NCBI GenBank assembly: GCA_963774405.1
Contig: CAVZEV010000005.1
Coordinates: 682,001-746,000, forward strand
Length of the DNA: 64,000 nt
DNA from: VRUE01 sp963774405
GTDB lineage: Bacteria > Actinomycetota > Thermoleophilia > Solirubrobacterales > 70-9
Direction of reading: 5' to 3'
Shown: one piece after another, positions 9,665 to 18,898 of the stretch
Layout of the letters: the number at the start of each line of letters is the position of its first letter
How positions within the stretch are numbered: the stretch's first letter is position 1
The notes under the pieces: model-generated
Seen by the model: the letters and a program-made list of their open reading frames with translations, nothing else
Database searches by the model: none
Told to the model about the DNA's origin: nothing
Translations under genes and position numbers: made by a program

Positions 9665-11052
9665 GCTCCGCTCGCCTGCTCGCCACCGACGATCGGCCGG
9701 AGGTGCTGCGGCTGATCGACCGCACCCTGGGCGAGCACTACGAGTGCGCCTTTGCCGGCAACGTCGAGGAGGCGCGGGCCCGGCTCGCCGAGTCGGAGTT
9801 CGACCTCGCCCTTTGCGACATCCAGATGCCCGGTGAGTCCGGGCTGACGCTGGCCGAGGAGATCATCGCCGACCATCCGCTGACCGCGGTCGTGCTGGTC
9901 ACCGGCGTCGATGACCCGGAGGTGGCCGAGAAGGCGTTCGGCTTCGGCGTCCACGGCTACCTGGTCAAGCCCTTCTGGCCCGGGCAGCTGCGGATCACGG
10001 TGATGAACGCGCTGCGCCGCCGCGAGCTCGAAATCGCCGAGCAGGCGCACAGCCGCGCGCTCGAGGAGCGCCTGCAGCTGCTGATGGACCGGGCGCCGGT
10101 GCCGATCTACATCAAGGACCGGGATCGCCGCTACGCGCTTGCCAACCGCGTCGCCCACGAAGTCGCCGGCCTCGCCCCCAACGAGCTGATCGGGATGCGC
10201 GACGCCGAGATCATGCCGCCGGAGGCCGAGCGCATGGTCGCCGAGAGCGACCGGCGGGTGCTCGAGGAAGGCGGCAGCTACGAGGCCGAGGAGACGCTCA
10301 CGGTGGGCGAGGACGAGCGCACCTTCCTCACCGTCAAGTTCCCCTACGTCGACGACAGCGGGGCGATCGCCGGGGTCTCGGGGATCTCAGCCGACATCAC
10401 CGACAAGAAGCGGGCCGAAGAGCTGCGCGACGAGCTGGCCCGGGCGCAGGAGCGGGCGATCGAGGAGCTGCGGGTCTCGCGCCAGGAGACGGTCGAGCGG
10501 CTGGCCCGGGCGCTGGAGATGCACGACGAGGAGACCGGCCGGCACGTCAAGCGGATGGCGGTGATCGCCTCCTTCCTGGCCGCCAAGCTGGGCCTCGAGG
10601 AGAGCCGGATCCTGCTCTTGCGCACGGCGGCACCGATGCACGACGTCGGCAAGGTCGCCACACCGGATGGGATCCTCCGCAAGGAGGGGCCCTTGAGCGA
10701 TGAGGAGCGCGAGGTGATGGAGCGTCACACGACCGTCGGCCACCGGATCCTGGCCGGTTCCGAGAGCGAGCTGTTGGGCCTGGCGGCGACGATTGCGCTG
10801 ACCCATCACGAGCGTTGGGACGGCAGCGGCTACCCGCGCGGGCTGAGCGGCGAGGCGATCCCGATCGAGGGACGGATCACCGCGGTCGCCGACGTCTTCG
10901 ACGCCCTGCTCAGCGACCGCTCCTACCGCCCGGCGATGGGCCTCGACGACGCGGTGAGGGTGATGCGCGACGGCCGCGGCAGCCACTTCGACCCGCGCGT
11001 GGTCGACGCCCTCCTCGACCACCTCGAGGAGGCGGTCGCCCTGCGCGGCTAG
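9661..11052 (+). CDS. REC-PAS-HD-GYP response regulator (cyclic-di-GMP phosphodiesterase type)
   Basis: A 463-residue protein with a GTG start overlapping the kinase stop (GTGA). The receiver (about 5-118) has Asp in LALCDIQMPG and Lys in LVKPF. A PAS domain spans about 135-250. The C-terminal HD-GYP domain (about 275-463) has MHDVGK and HHERWDGSGYP with the complete GYP motif. HD-GYP enzymes hydrolyse cyclic-di-GMP, so this pair links an intracellular signal to cyclic-di-GMP turnover. A link to the polysaccharide locus downstream would be speculation. Confidence 0.92.
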
Positions 11053-11093
11053 TGCGGCCCGGCGCTCAGGCCGGTCTCGCTAAGGTCGGCTGC

Positions 11094-11819
11094 GTGAGGA
11101 CAGCGGTGATCACCGGCGCTTCCAGCGGCATCGGCGCGGCGACCGCGCGGGCGCTGGCCGGCGAGGGCTACCGCACGATCCTCGGCGCCCGCCGGCTGGA
11201 GCGGCTGGAGGCGCTGGCGGCCGAGATCGGCGGCGAGGCGCGGGCGCTCGACGTCACCGACCCGGCCTCGGTCGAGTCCTTTGCCGCCGCGCTGGAGGCC
11301 TGCGACGTCCTCGTCAACAACGCCGGCGGCGCGCTCGGCCTCGATTTGGTCGCCGAGGCCGACGAAGAGAAGTGGCTGACGATGTACGAGGCGAACGCGA
11401 TGGGGCAGATGCGGATGACCCGGGCGCTGCTGCCGAAACTGATCGAGTCCGGCGACGGCCACGTCGTCGGTGTCACCAGCATCGCCGCGATCGAACCGTA
11501 CGCCGGCGGCGCCGGCTACAACGCCGCCAAGCACGCCCAGCGGGCGATGCTGCGCGTTTTGCGCCAGGAGCTGCTGGGCCGGCCGGTGCGCGTCACCGAG
11601 GTCGCTCCCGGCATGGTCGAGACCGAGTTCTCCCTGGTCCGCTTCGGCGGCGACGAGGACGCGGCGCGCCGCGTCTACGACGGGATGCAGCCGCTCAGCG
11701 CCGCCGACGTCGCCGAGTGCATCCGCTGGGCGCTGGCCCAGCCGCCCCACGTCAACGTCGACGAGATCGTCGTCCGCCCCCGCGACCAGGCGACCGCGAC
11801 CGCCGTGCACCGCCGTTAG
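11094..11819 (+). CDS. Short-chain dehydrogenase/reductase
   Basis: A 241-residue classical SDR. The nucleotide-binding motif TGASSGIG sits near residue 9, NNAG near 78-81, the catalytic Ser in VTSIAA, and Tyr and Lys in GYNAAK. The GTG at 11094 is chosen because it begins right before the beta strand VRTAVITGAS and has TAAGG upstream; a longer frame reading from the previous gene is antisense-like noise. The substrate is unknown; such enzymes oxidise or reduce alcohols and ketones with NAD(P). It is convergent with the FAH-family gene. Confidence 0.9.
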   Translation: MRTAVITGASSGIGAATARALAGEGYRTILGARRLERLEALAAEIGGEARALDVTDPASVESFAAALEACDVLVNNAGGALGLDLVAEADEEKWLTMYEANAMGQMRMTRALLPKLIESGDGHVVGVTSIAAIEPYAGGAGYNAAKHAQRAMLRVLRQELLGRPVRVTEVAPGMVETEFSLVRFGGDEDAARRVYDGMQPLSAADVAECIRWALAQPPHVNVDEIVVRPRDQATATAVHRR

Positions 11820-11828
11820 CCGACTCGG

Positions 11829-12701
11829 TCAGGCGGGCTCGGCCAGGAAGCCGTCGGGCTCCTCGACCACCGTGTTGACCAGCTCGCCGACCCGCTCGAT
11901 CTCGACCCGCACGGTGTCGCCGACGTGGAGCAGGTACTCGCGGAAGGGCTGGCGGCCGAGGCCGACGCCGGCCGGGGTGCCGGTGGCGATCACGTCGCCG
12001 GGCTCCAGGGTGAAGGCTTCGGAGAGGTGGGAGACCTGCTGGAAGCAGTCGAAGACCATCTCGGCGGTGCTCGCGTCCTGGCGCAGGTCGTCATTGACGT
12101 AGCAGCGCACCCGTAGGTCCTGCGGGTCGCCGACCTCATCGGGCGTCACCAGCCAGGGGCCGAGCGGGCCGTGGGTGTCGAAGGACTTGCCGATCGTCAT
12201 CGTCTGCGCCCGGCCCTGCCAGTCGCGCACGCTGAGGTCGTTGGCGCAGGTGTAGCCGGCGATCACCTCGTGGGCGCGCTCGACCGGGACGTGGCGGCAG
12301 CGCTCGCCGATCACCAGCGCCAGCTCCGCCTCGTAGTCGAGCAGGGTCGAGACCTTGGGCATGTGCACCTCGGCGCCGGGCCCGGTCACGCAGCTCACCT
12401 GCTTGTTGAAGAAGACCGGCACGTCCGGCGCCTCCATGCCCATCTCGGCAATGTGGTCGGCGTAGTTGAGCGCGATCGCCAGGTACTTGCGGGGGACGGC
12501 CGGGGCGAGCAGGCGGACGTCGGCGAGCGGCAGGCGCGGCGCCCCCGCGGCGAGCTTCTCGAGGCCCTCGCGCCCGACCTCCGCCAGCGCCGCCGCCGGT
12601 TCAGAGGGAACGTCGGCAGCCGAGAGATCGACCACCTCGTCGCCCTCGACGACCCCCAGCGCGGGCAACCCCTGCGAATCGGCGACACAAGCAACCTTCA
12701 T
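11829..12701 (-). CDS. Fumarylacetoacetate hydrolase (FAH) family protein
   Basis: A 290-residue protein when started at ATG 12701, preceded by GAGAG/AGGGG; six extra residues are possible from 12719. The FAH core is visible: ALNYADHIAEMG, the metal-ligand segment LLDYEAELALVIG, GYTCANDLSVRDWQ and the closing GDVIATGTPAGVG. These are diagnostic of the 2-hydroxyhepta-2,4-diene-1,7-dioate isomerase/acylpyruvase branch. It probably acts on a beta-diketo or acylpyruvate compound in aromatic or related catabolism, requiring a divalent metal. No pathway neighbours reveal the substrate. Confidence 0.9.
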   Translation of the reverse strand: MKVACVADSQGLPALGVVEGDEVVDLSAADVPSEPAAALAEVGREGLEKLAAGAPRLPLADVRLLAPAVPRKYLAIALNYADHIAEMGMEAPDVPVFFNKQVSCVTGPGAEVHMPKVSTLLDYEAELALVIGERCRHVPVERAHEVIAGYTCANDLSVRDWQGRAQTMTIGKSFDTHGPLGPWLVTPDEVGDPQDLRVRCYVNDDLRQDASTAEMVFDCFQQVSHLSEAFTLEPGDVIATGTPAGVGLGRQPFREYLLHVGDTVRVEIERVGELVNTVVEEPDGFLAEPA

Positions 12702-12727
12702 CGCCCCTGACTCTCCCACAAAACCCC

Positions 12728-12778
12728 CGCTGACTTCCTACTTAGCCGCGATATGCGCGGAGAACCAGGAAGTCAGCG
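12728..12778 (-). terminator. Rho-independent terminator of the ars operon
   Basis: A perfect 12-bp stem (12728-12739 with 12767-12778) begins right after the arsC stop and, on the minus strand, is followed by GGGGGTTTT. A smaller GC hairpin sits within the loop. Confidence 0.75.
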
Positions 12779-13171
12779 TCAGTCGTCGAGCTCGCCGATC
12801 AGCTCGGTGACGCGGCGCTCGATCTCGTCGCGGGTGGCGCGTACCTCCTCCAGCGGGCGGCCCTTGGGGTCCTCGAGCTCCCAGTCGAGGTAGCGAACCC
12901 CGGGGATGTAGGGGCATTTGTCGCCGCAGCCCATCGTCACCACGACGTCGGCCCACTCGGCGTCGGCGCTGCTCAGCCCGCGCGGCGTGCGGTCGGCGAC
13001 GAAGAGGCCGACCTCGTCCATCGCCTCGACCACCTCGGGATGGACGCGCTCGCCCGGTTCGGTCCCCGCCGAGCGCGCCTCGTGCCGTCCCGCCGCTGCG
13101 CGGGTAAAGAACGCCTCGCTCATCTGCGAGCGCCCGGCGTTGTGCAAACACACAAAGAGCACCCGCCCCAT
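12779..13171 (-). CDS. arsC: Arsenate reductase, low-molecular-weight phosphatase type
   Basis: A 130-residue protein with the P-loop C8-LHNAG-R14-S at the N-terminus and two further cysteines, C82 and C86, in VTMGCGDKCP. This matches the thioredoxin-coupled ArsC family, which reduces arsenate to arsenite through a three-cysteine relay. The start overlaps the aquaporin stop (ATGA). It is the last gene of an arsR-aquaporin-arsC operon: arsenate is reduced here and arsenite can leave through the channel. A plain protein tyrosine phosphatase role is less likely because of C82/C86 and the context. Confidence 0.9.
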   Translation of the reverse strand: MGRVLFVCLHNAGRSQMSEAFFTRAAAGRHEARSAGTEPGERVHPEVVEAMDEVGLFVADRTPRGLSSADAEWADVVVTMGCGDKCPYIPGVRYLDWELEDPKGRPLEEVRATRDEIERRVTELIGELDD

Positions 13172-13890
13172 CAGGCCCCCTCGGTCGATGGGCCTGAAAC
13201 CGGTGATATGGACCGGTTTGAGTCCCGTCGGCCCCGGACCAGCTGGTAGGCGAGGGCGCCGAGGCCGGCGCCGGCGATCGGGGCGGCGATGTAAATCCAG
13301 AGGTCGTGCAGTTCGCCGGAGACGAGCGCCGGGCCGATCGAGCGGGCCGGGTTCATCGAGGCGCCGGTGATCGCGCCGCCGAAGAGGGCGTCGAGGCCGA
13401 CCGTGCCGCCGATCGCGATCGCCGCGCCCGCGCCCACCGCTCGCGTGTCGGTGGCGACGGCCATGATCGTGAACATCAGGAAGGCGGTCAGCACCGCCTC
13501 GTAGACGAGGGCGCTGCCGGTGCCGACCGAGGGCAGGGTCGTGCCCAGGTTCGCGGGCGCGCTGGGCCAGACCGCGAGCAGCAGCGCCGCCGCGGTGATC
13601 GCGCCGAGCAGCTGGGCGCCGATGTAGGCGAGCGCCTCGCGGTGGGGGAAGTGGCGGGTGAGGGCGAAGGCGAGGGTGACGGCGGGGTTGAGATGGGCGC
13701 CGGAGAGGTGGCCGGTGGCGTAGACCATCGCCATGATCACCAGGCCGAAAACGAGCGAGACGCCGACCGCGCCGAGCGTTCCGGCGTGGACGGTGTCGGT
13801 GACGATCGCGCCACAGCCGGCGAAGACGAGGGCGAAGGCGCCGAAGGCCTCGGCGGCGGCGCGGCGGCGCAGGTCGGGACGCTCGCTCAC
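13171..13890 (-). CDS. Aquaglyceroporin-family channel, probable arsenite exit channel (AqpS-like)
   Basis: A 239-residue MIP-family protein with six membrane segments and both pore motifs, HLNPAVT and SMNPARS. It sits between arsR and arsC with four-base overlaps on each side. In Sinorhizobium an aquaglyceroporin, AqpS, replaces the ArsB pump and releases arsenite produced by ArsC; the same arrangement is seen here, with no arsB or acr3 in the window. The role in arsenite efflux is inferred from context. Glycerol or water conduction is the alternative. Confidence 0.88.
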   Translation of the reverse strand: MSERPDLRRRAAAEAFGAFALVFAGCGAIVTDTVHAGTLGAVGVSLVFGLVIMAMVYATGHLSGAHLNPAVTLAFALTRHFPHREALAYIGAQLLGAITAAALLLAVWPSAPANLGTTLPSVGTGSALVYEAVLTAFLMFTIMAVATDTRAVGAGAAIAIGGTVGLDALFGGAITGASMNPARSIGPALVSGELHDLWIYIAAPIAGAGLGALAYQLVRGRRDSNRSISPVSGPSTEGA

Positions 13891-14222
13891 GCCGCGAAGA
13901 CCTCGCGCACGGCCTCGAGCGCGCCCGGCACGAGGCTGAAGTAGCTGTAGGTGCCGCGCGCCTCGCGCTCGACCACGCCGGCCTCGACCAGCTGCTTGAG
14001 GTGGTAGCTGACCGTGCCCTGCGAGAGCCCGAGCAGCGGCTGGATCTCGCAGACGCAGACCGCCTCGCCGTCGGCCCGCAGCAGCAGGTTGACGATTCGC
14101 AGCCGGTGGCGGTCGGCGAGCGCCTTCAGCACCGCCTCGAGCTCGACCGCGCGCTGCTCGCCGAGCGAGGACCCGGCGAGGGGTGTGCAGCAGGAGATCA
14201 CGGGGAGCTCGGCGACGGGCAC
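13887..14222 (-). CDS. arsR: ArsR-family arsenic-responsive repressor
   Basis: A 111-residue winged-helix protein with a GTG start. The recognition helix lies in LSQGTVSYHLKQL. Candidate As(III) ligands are C56 and C58 (CVC, at the helix start where classical ArsR has its ELCVCDL motif), with C11 and C12 near the N-terminus as possible extra thiols. It is the first gene of the arsR-aquaporin-arsC operon and would repress it through the palindrome just upstream, releasing when arsenite or antimonite binds. Confidence 0.9.
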   Translation of the reverse strand: MPVAELPVISCCTPLAGSSLGEQRAVELEAVLKALADRHRLRIVNLLLRADGEAVCVCEIQPLLGLSQGTVSYHLKQLVEAGVVEREARGTYSYFSLVPGALEAVREVFAA

Positions 14223-14236
14223 GGGCCGCAGCTTAC

Positions 14237-14266
14237 CTCATTCATTGAACAACTTCAATGAATGAG
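14237..14266. promoter_or_regulatory. ArsR operator palindrome
   Basis: A perfect 13-bp inverted repeat with a 4-nt centre: 14237-14249 (CTCATTCATTGAA) and 14254-14266. It lies 15 bp upstream of the arsR start. The TTGAA/TTCAA half-sites are like known ArsR operators. It also lies 57 bp before the divergent YhaM-like gene. Confidence 0.85.
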
Positions 14267-14322
14267 AACATCGCCCACGCCAGGCATTACCCCTGCAAAG
14301 TGCGGAGAAAGAGTGAGGTCAC

Positions 14323-15354
14323 ATGAGCGTCCGCGGCAGTCACTACTTTGGATTGAGGTTGGAACAGCAGGCTCTCACCGACACACTCATTGCGGCCAGG
14401 GTGCCGCTCGCCGAGCTGCAGGACGGGCAGCGGGTCGGCAGCGTTTACGCGGTTCGCCAGCGCGAGCTGCGGCGCAAGCGCAACGGCGAGCCGTGGCTGC
14501 GCCTGGTGCTCGGCGACGCCAGCGGCAGCGCCGAGGCGGTCGCTTGGGAGGAGGCCGAGGAGCTCTACTCGCTTGCCGCGCCCGGCACGCCGGTCCACGT
14601 CGGCGGCGTCTTCGAGATGAGCGAGCGCTGGGGGGCGAAGATCAAGCTCAGCGGCCTGCGCGAGGCGGCGCCGGAGGAGTACCGCGAGGACGACCTCGCG
14701 GTCGAGTCCGAGGTCTCCTTCGAGCTGCTGGAGAGCGGCCTGCGCGAGCTGCTGGCGACGATCCAGGACCGCCGGCTGCGCTACCTGCTTGAGCGCTTCT
14801 TCGGCGAGGACTCTGAGAACTGGGCCCGCTTCCGCGACGCGCCCGCGGCCAAGACCTACCACCAGGCCTACCGCCACGGCCTGCTCGAGCACACCGTCTC
14901 GGTCGCCCAGGCGGTAAGCGCCGCCGCCGCCTACTTCCCCGGCATCGACCGCGACATCGCCGTCACCGGCGCCCTGCTGCACGACATCGGCAAGACGGAG
15001 GCCTACAACGACGACCCGCTGGCGATCGACCTCACCGACGCCGGCCGCCTGCAGGGCGAGATCCCGCTCGGCTACTACAAGGTGCGCCGCGAGATCGAGG
15101 CGATCCAGGGCTTCGACCCGGCCCTCGCCCAGGCGGTCCTGCACATCATCCTCGCCCACCACGGCTCGCTCGAACACGGCTCCCCGGTGGTCCCCGCCAC
15201 CCGCGAGGCCGTCCTCGTCCACATGATCGACAACCTCGGCGGCCGCCTCGGCAGCTTCGACCGCCTCGAGCGCCAGCTCCCCGCCGGCGAGTCCTGGTCG
15301 GGCTTCGACCGCGCGCTGTCGGGCTCCGCCTACTTCGGCCAGCGCGCCGCCTGA
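14323..15354 (+). CDS. YhaM-like 3'-5' exoribonuclease (OB fold plus HD domain)
   Basis: A 343-residue protein. The N-terminal half (about 20-115) is an OB-fold nucleic-acid-binding domain. The C-terminal half is an HD hydrolase domain with HGLLEHT, the metal motif LLHDIGK and AHHGSLEHGSP. This order is that of YhaM/CBF1 of Firmicutes, a 3'-5' exonuclease acting on RNA and single-stranded DNA. The ATG follows GTGAGG. It is divergent from the ars operon and 9 bp upstream of the membrane-protein cluster. Confidence 0.85.
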   Translation: MSVRGSHYFGLRLEQQALTDTLIAARVPLAELQDGQRVGSVYAVRQRELRRKRNGEPWLRLVLGDASGSAEAVAWEEAEELYSLAAPGTPVHVGGVFEMSERWGAKIKLSGLREAAPEEYREDDLAVESEVSFELLESGLRELLATIQDRRLRYLLERFFGEDSENWARFRDAPAAKTYHQAYRHGLLEHTVSVAQAVSAAAAYFPGIDRDIAVTGALLHDIGKTEAYNDDPLAIDLTDAGRLQGEIPLGYYKVRREIEAIQGFDPALAQAVLHIILAHHGSLEHGSPVVPATREAVLVHMIDNLGGRLGSFDRLERQLPAGESWSGFDRALSGSAYFGQRAA

Positions 15355-15363
15355 GCGAGGGCC

Positions 15364-17068
15364 TTGACGCGTCGCCGCTCGATCCTGGCGCTGGTCGGCG
15401 CGATTGCCGGCTCGACGCTGCTGCTGCTCTACCTCGGTCGCGGCCAGACCCCCGTGGTCGACCAGTGGGCCTACATTTACGCCTACCAGTCATGGTCATT
15501 GGAATCTCTCCTCACCCCCCACAGCGGCCACCTGATCGTCCTGCCGCTGATCGTCTACAAGGCGATGTTCGGGGCATTCGGGATCGAATCCCAGCTGCCC
15601 TTCCAGTTGCTGAACCTGGCCCTCTCAGCGGCGGTGGCGAGCATGCTCTTCGCCCTGATCAGGAATTCGGTGGGGGACCTGCTTGCGCTCGCGGCAGCCA
15701 CCCTGATCCTCTTCTACGGGGCAGGCGCGGATGTGCTCATCCCCACCTTCCAGATCACCAACCTGATCGGCATCGCCGCCGGGCTGGCGATGCTCCTCGC
15801 GCTGCGCCGCGAAACCGTCTTGGGCGATCTCGCTGCCAGCCTACTCTTGGCTGCCTCGCTCGCCTCCTTCAGCATCGGCGTCGCATTTGCCGCCGGCGCC
15901 GCGCTGGCACTCGTGTTGCGGCCGCCGGGCGTGCGGTTGAGCCGCTGCTGGGTCGTGCTCGTTCCGGTCATCGTCTATGGCGTCTGGGTCCTCTGGGCCC
16001 GCAAGTTCGACGAGCAGACGATCTACGTGCACAACCTCAAGGTGCTGGGCTCGGCCTTCTTCGATCAGCTCAGCGCGGCGCTGTCGGGAATTACCGGCCT
16101 CTTCACGACGCCGAACGGACCGAAGCCGGATGCGAATCCGGTGCCGATCCGCACCACCTGGGGCCCGGCGCTCGTGGTTGGGCTCGCGGCGCTGCTGATC
16201 GTGCGGTTCAGGCGCCCGCCGAGGCCGAGCCGCGAGGCCCTTGTCGCGGTCACGGTGCTGGTTGTCTACTTTCTGCTGGTCGGGATCGCCCTAAACCAGT
16301 TCCGCAACACGTTCGACACTCGGCTCGTCTACCTGGGATCGATTCTGACACTGCTCGCGGTTGCCGAGCTCTGTGGGCCCTACCGGCCAAGCCGCACGGT
16401 GCTGGGGGTGGTCGGGGTCATCCTCGTCTTCTCGCTCTGCGCCAACATCGCCGAACTCAGCGACAGCGCCCAGTTCTGGCGCGGCCAGGCGGCGACGATC
16501 CGCGCCAAGCTCGCGGCCGTCGAGGTCGCCGGCGAAGCGGCCTCGCCTCCGGTGCTGGTCGAGGGCCCCGCCCGGCGCTATGACCTTCAACGTCGAGACG
16601 GCGCACCAGCTGAAGGCCGATTTCGGCTTGCCGGCGTACTCGGAAGCCGAACTTGAGGCGGCCTCGCCCGGCGACCGCCAGATCGCCGACGAAGAGCTTG
16701 TCCGGGTCTTTGAAATTGCCCCGCAGCCCGGCGCCTCTCTCGCCACCTCGGACCGACCGGGGCCGATCGTCCCGCTCTCGGTCTCGCGTGGCAAGGCGGC
16801 ACGGCACGGCGCCTGCGTGACGCTCCTGCCCACCTCCGGTAAGGCCGAAGCGCTCCTGCGGCTTCCCTCGGGGGGGATGGCCTTTGCCTCCTCCTCACCG
16901 GTGGCGATCTCCTTGGCGAGGTTCGGTGACGCCCCGGCCGTGGCGCTGCCGGAGCGGAGCGGGCCCAACACGGTGTCGATTCCCGCCGACAACAGCGGCG
17001 TGCCGTGGCGGGCGGCCGTCAGCGCAACGGCCCGCACCATTGTGTGTCCGGCTGCCGGGCCGGTCTAG
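15364..17068 (+). CDS. GT-C-like polytopic membrane protein, paralogue A (one frameshift)
   Basis: About 567 residues if two reading frames are joined near 16570-16578, where one extra base breaks the frame. The N-terminal 430 residues hold about ten transmembrane segments. The first outer loop has D-x-W followed by GHLIVLPL and YK, which resembles the acidic loop of GT-C fold glycosyltransferases. The C-terminal part (16580-17068) is a beta-rich domain with two cysteines that aligns with paralogues at 17081-18898 and 34218-35945. The start is TTG. Probably a polyprenol-phosphate-sugar-dependent transferase; substrate unknown. Confidence 0.65.
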
Positions 17069-17080
17069 ACTGCCCGCCGC

Positions 17081-18898
17081 ATGGGTGTCAGGGAGATGAG
17101 GCCGCAACGGATAGATCCGAGGCCACAGGTCAACCCCCTGAAGACGATCGATGCGCTGGTGGCGCGCTTCGCCACCTGGGCGCGACGGGTCGGCGAGATG
17201 CGGGTCGCCTATCTGGTGGTGGGCCTGAGCTTTGCGGTTGCCGCCGTCCTGATCCTCGCCTGGGGAAGCGGCCAGACCTTCATCAACGACGAGTGGAACT
17301 ACCTCGTCGTCTATCGCGGCTTCGGCCTGGAAACGCTGTTCGCGCCGCAGAACGGCCACCTGATCGTCCTTCCCCGCCTGATCTACAAGGGGATGTTCGC
17401 TAGCTTCGGCACCAGCTCCCACCTGCCCTACCAGGCGGTCTCGGTCCTCTTCCACCTGATCGTGGCCGGAATCTTCTTCCAGCTCGTGCGCACCCGGACG
17501 CGGTTGGCGGTCGCCGTCGCGCTCACTGTGCTGGTTGCCCTCTTCGGGGTCTGCTGGGACACCCTGATGGGTGGGTACGAGCTTCCCAACCTCACCGGGA
17601 TGGCGGGAGGCCTGGGGATGCTGCTGGCGCTCCAGCGCCGCACTCGTCGCGGTGACCTGGCCGCCTGCCTGCTTCTCGCCGCCTCACTCGCCTCCTTCAG
17701 CGTTGGCATCGCCTTCGGGCTGGGAGCCCTGGTCTCGATCTGGCTCGGCGGTCGATCGCAATGGCACCGCGTCTGGGTTGTCCTCATCCCAGGCGCCCTC
17801 TACGTTGTCTGGTTCATCTGGGCGCGCAAGTTTGGCCAGGCGGAAGTTACGGCCGAATCGATCAGCGCGCTCTTCAGCGGCGCCGCTGATCAGATGGCGG
17901 CAATCAGCGCGGCGATCACCGGGCTCTTCCGGGTTCCGGGGAGCATCGGCCTGCCGGTCGTGCTTGAAATCCGGCCCGATTGGGGCTACCCGCTGGCGCT
18001 GGTCTTCGTCGGTTTGATCGCCCTGCACGTGCGCCGCGCGCCGCGCTCGATCTACTTCTGGACGGTCGTCGCCACGCTGGTCATCTACCTCACTCTGGTC
18101 GCTGCCGGCCTCAGCCCCGCCCGCACGCCCAACTCGGGACGCTACGTCTACCTCGGCGGCATTCTCTCCCTGCTCCTGGTTGCCGAGCTGGCCAGGGAGA
18201 TCAAGTGGACGACCGCGATAGGAGTGGTTGCCACCATCGTCTTCGGCCTCTCGCTGATGGCGAACGTGGCCGACTTCCGCGCCGGCGGCCAGCTCTTTCG
18301 AGCCGAGGGGGAAACCAACCGGGCGACCCTCGCCGCGGTTGAGCTGAGCCGCGGCCAGGTCGACCGCTTCCGCGTCGTCGAGGACGAAAAAACGGCTCAC
18401 TCGCATGCGGACATGCTCTTTCCGATCTGGGCGTACTACGAAGCGGCGGAAAAGTTCGGCTCTCCCGCCTTCAGCCTTGCCGAACTCGAAGCGACCGGTG
18501 AGCAGGCGCGCGAAGCGGCCGACGAACAGCTCTTCCGCGACTACGAAATCGCGGCCCGGCCGACTGCAAGTCCCAAGCTCGACCGTCGTGGTCCGGCCCT
18601 GGAGCTGCTGGCGGCGACAGGGGGCAAGGCGCGCCCGGTTCAGTCGTGTCTCGCCCTCCTTCCCGACCGCGGCAAGTCGGCCTCCTTCCAGGTCCAGCTT
18701 CCCCCGGGGGGCTTCAGCTACCGGACCGCTGCCGACGCTGCGGTCGGGCTGAAGGTGGCGCGGTTCGGCGAACTTTTCGTCACCGCCCTGCCATCCACCA
18801 CCGGGTCGGCCGAAGTCCCGATCCCGACCGATGCCAGCGACGTCCCCTGGCGAGTGGAGCTCGACACTGCCACCAAGACTCTCCTCTGCCCTCACTGA
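17081..18898 (+). CDS. GT-C-like polytopic membrane protein, paralogue B
   Basis: An intact 605-residue member of the family. The first outer loop shows INDEWNYL and then GHLIVLPRLIYKGMF. About ten membrane segments span residues 45-410. A C-terminal extracytoplasmic beta-rich domain (about 450-605) carries a cysteine near QSCLALLPDRGK and a final LLCPH, a possible disulfide. It follows paralogue A by 13 bp, and the next membrane-protein gene overlaps its end by 68 bp, so the three form an operon. The likely role is sugar transfer to lipid-linked glycans at the outer face of the membrane, inferred from topology and acidic loop. Confidence 0.7.
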   Translation: MGVREMRPQRIDPRPQVNPLKTIDALVARFATWARRVGEMRVAYLVVGLSFAVAAVLILAWGSGQTFINDEWNYLVVYRGFGLETLFAPQNGHLIVLPRLIYKGMFASFGTSSHLPYQAVSVLFHLIVAGIFFQLVRTRTRLAVAVALTVLVALFGVCWDTLMGGYELPNLTGMAGGLGMLLALQRRTRRGDLAACLLLAASLASFSVGIAFGLGALVSIWLGGRSQWHRVWVVLIPGALYVVWFIWARKFGQAEVTAESISALFSGAADQMAAISAAITGLFRVPGSIGLPVVLEIRPDWGYPLALVFVGLIALHVRRAPRSIYFWTVVATLVIYLTLVAAGLSPARTPNSGRYVYLGGILSLLLVAELAREIKWTTAIGVVATIVFGLSLMANVADFRAGGQLFRAEGETNRATLAAVELSRGQVDRFRVVEDEKTAHSHADMLFPIWAYYEAAEKFGSPAFSLAELEATGEQAREAADEQLFRDYEIAARPTASPKLDRRGPALELLAATGGKARPVQSCLALLPDRGKSASFQVQLPPGGFSYRTAADAAVGLKVARFGELFVTALPSTTGSAEVPIPTDASDVPWRVELDTATKTLLCPH

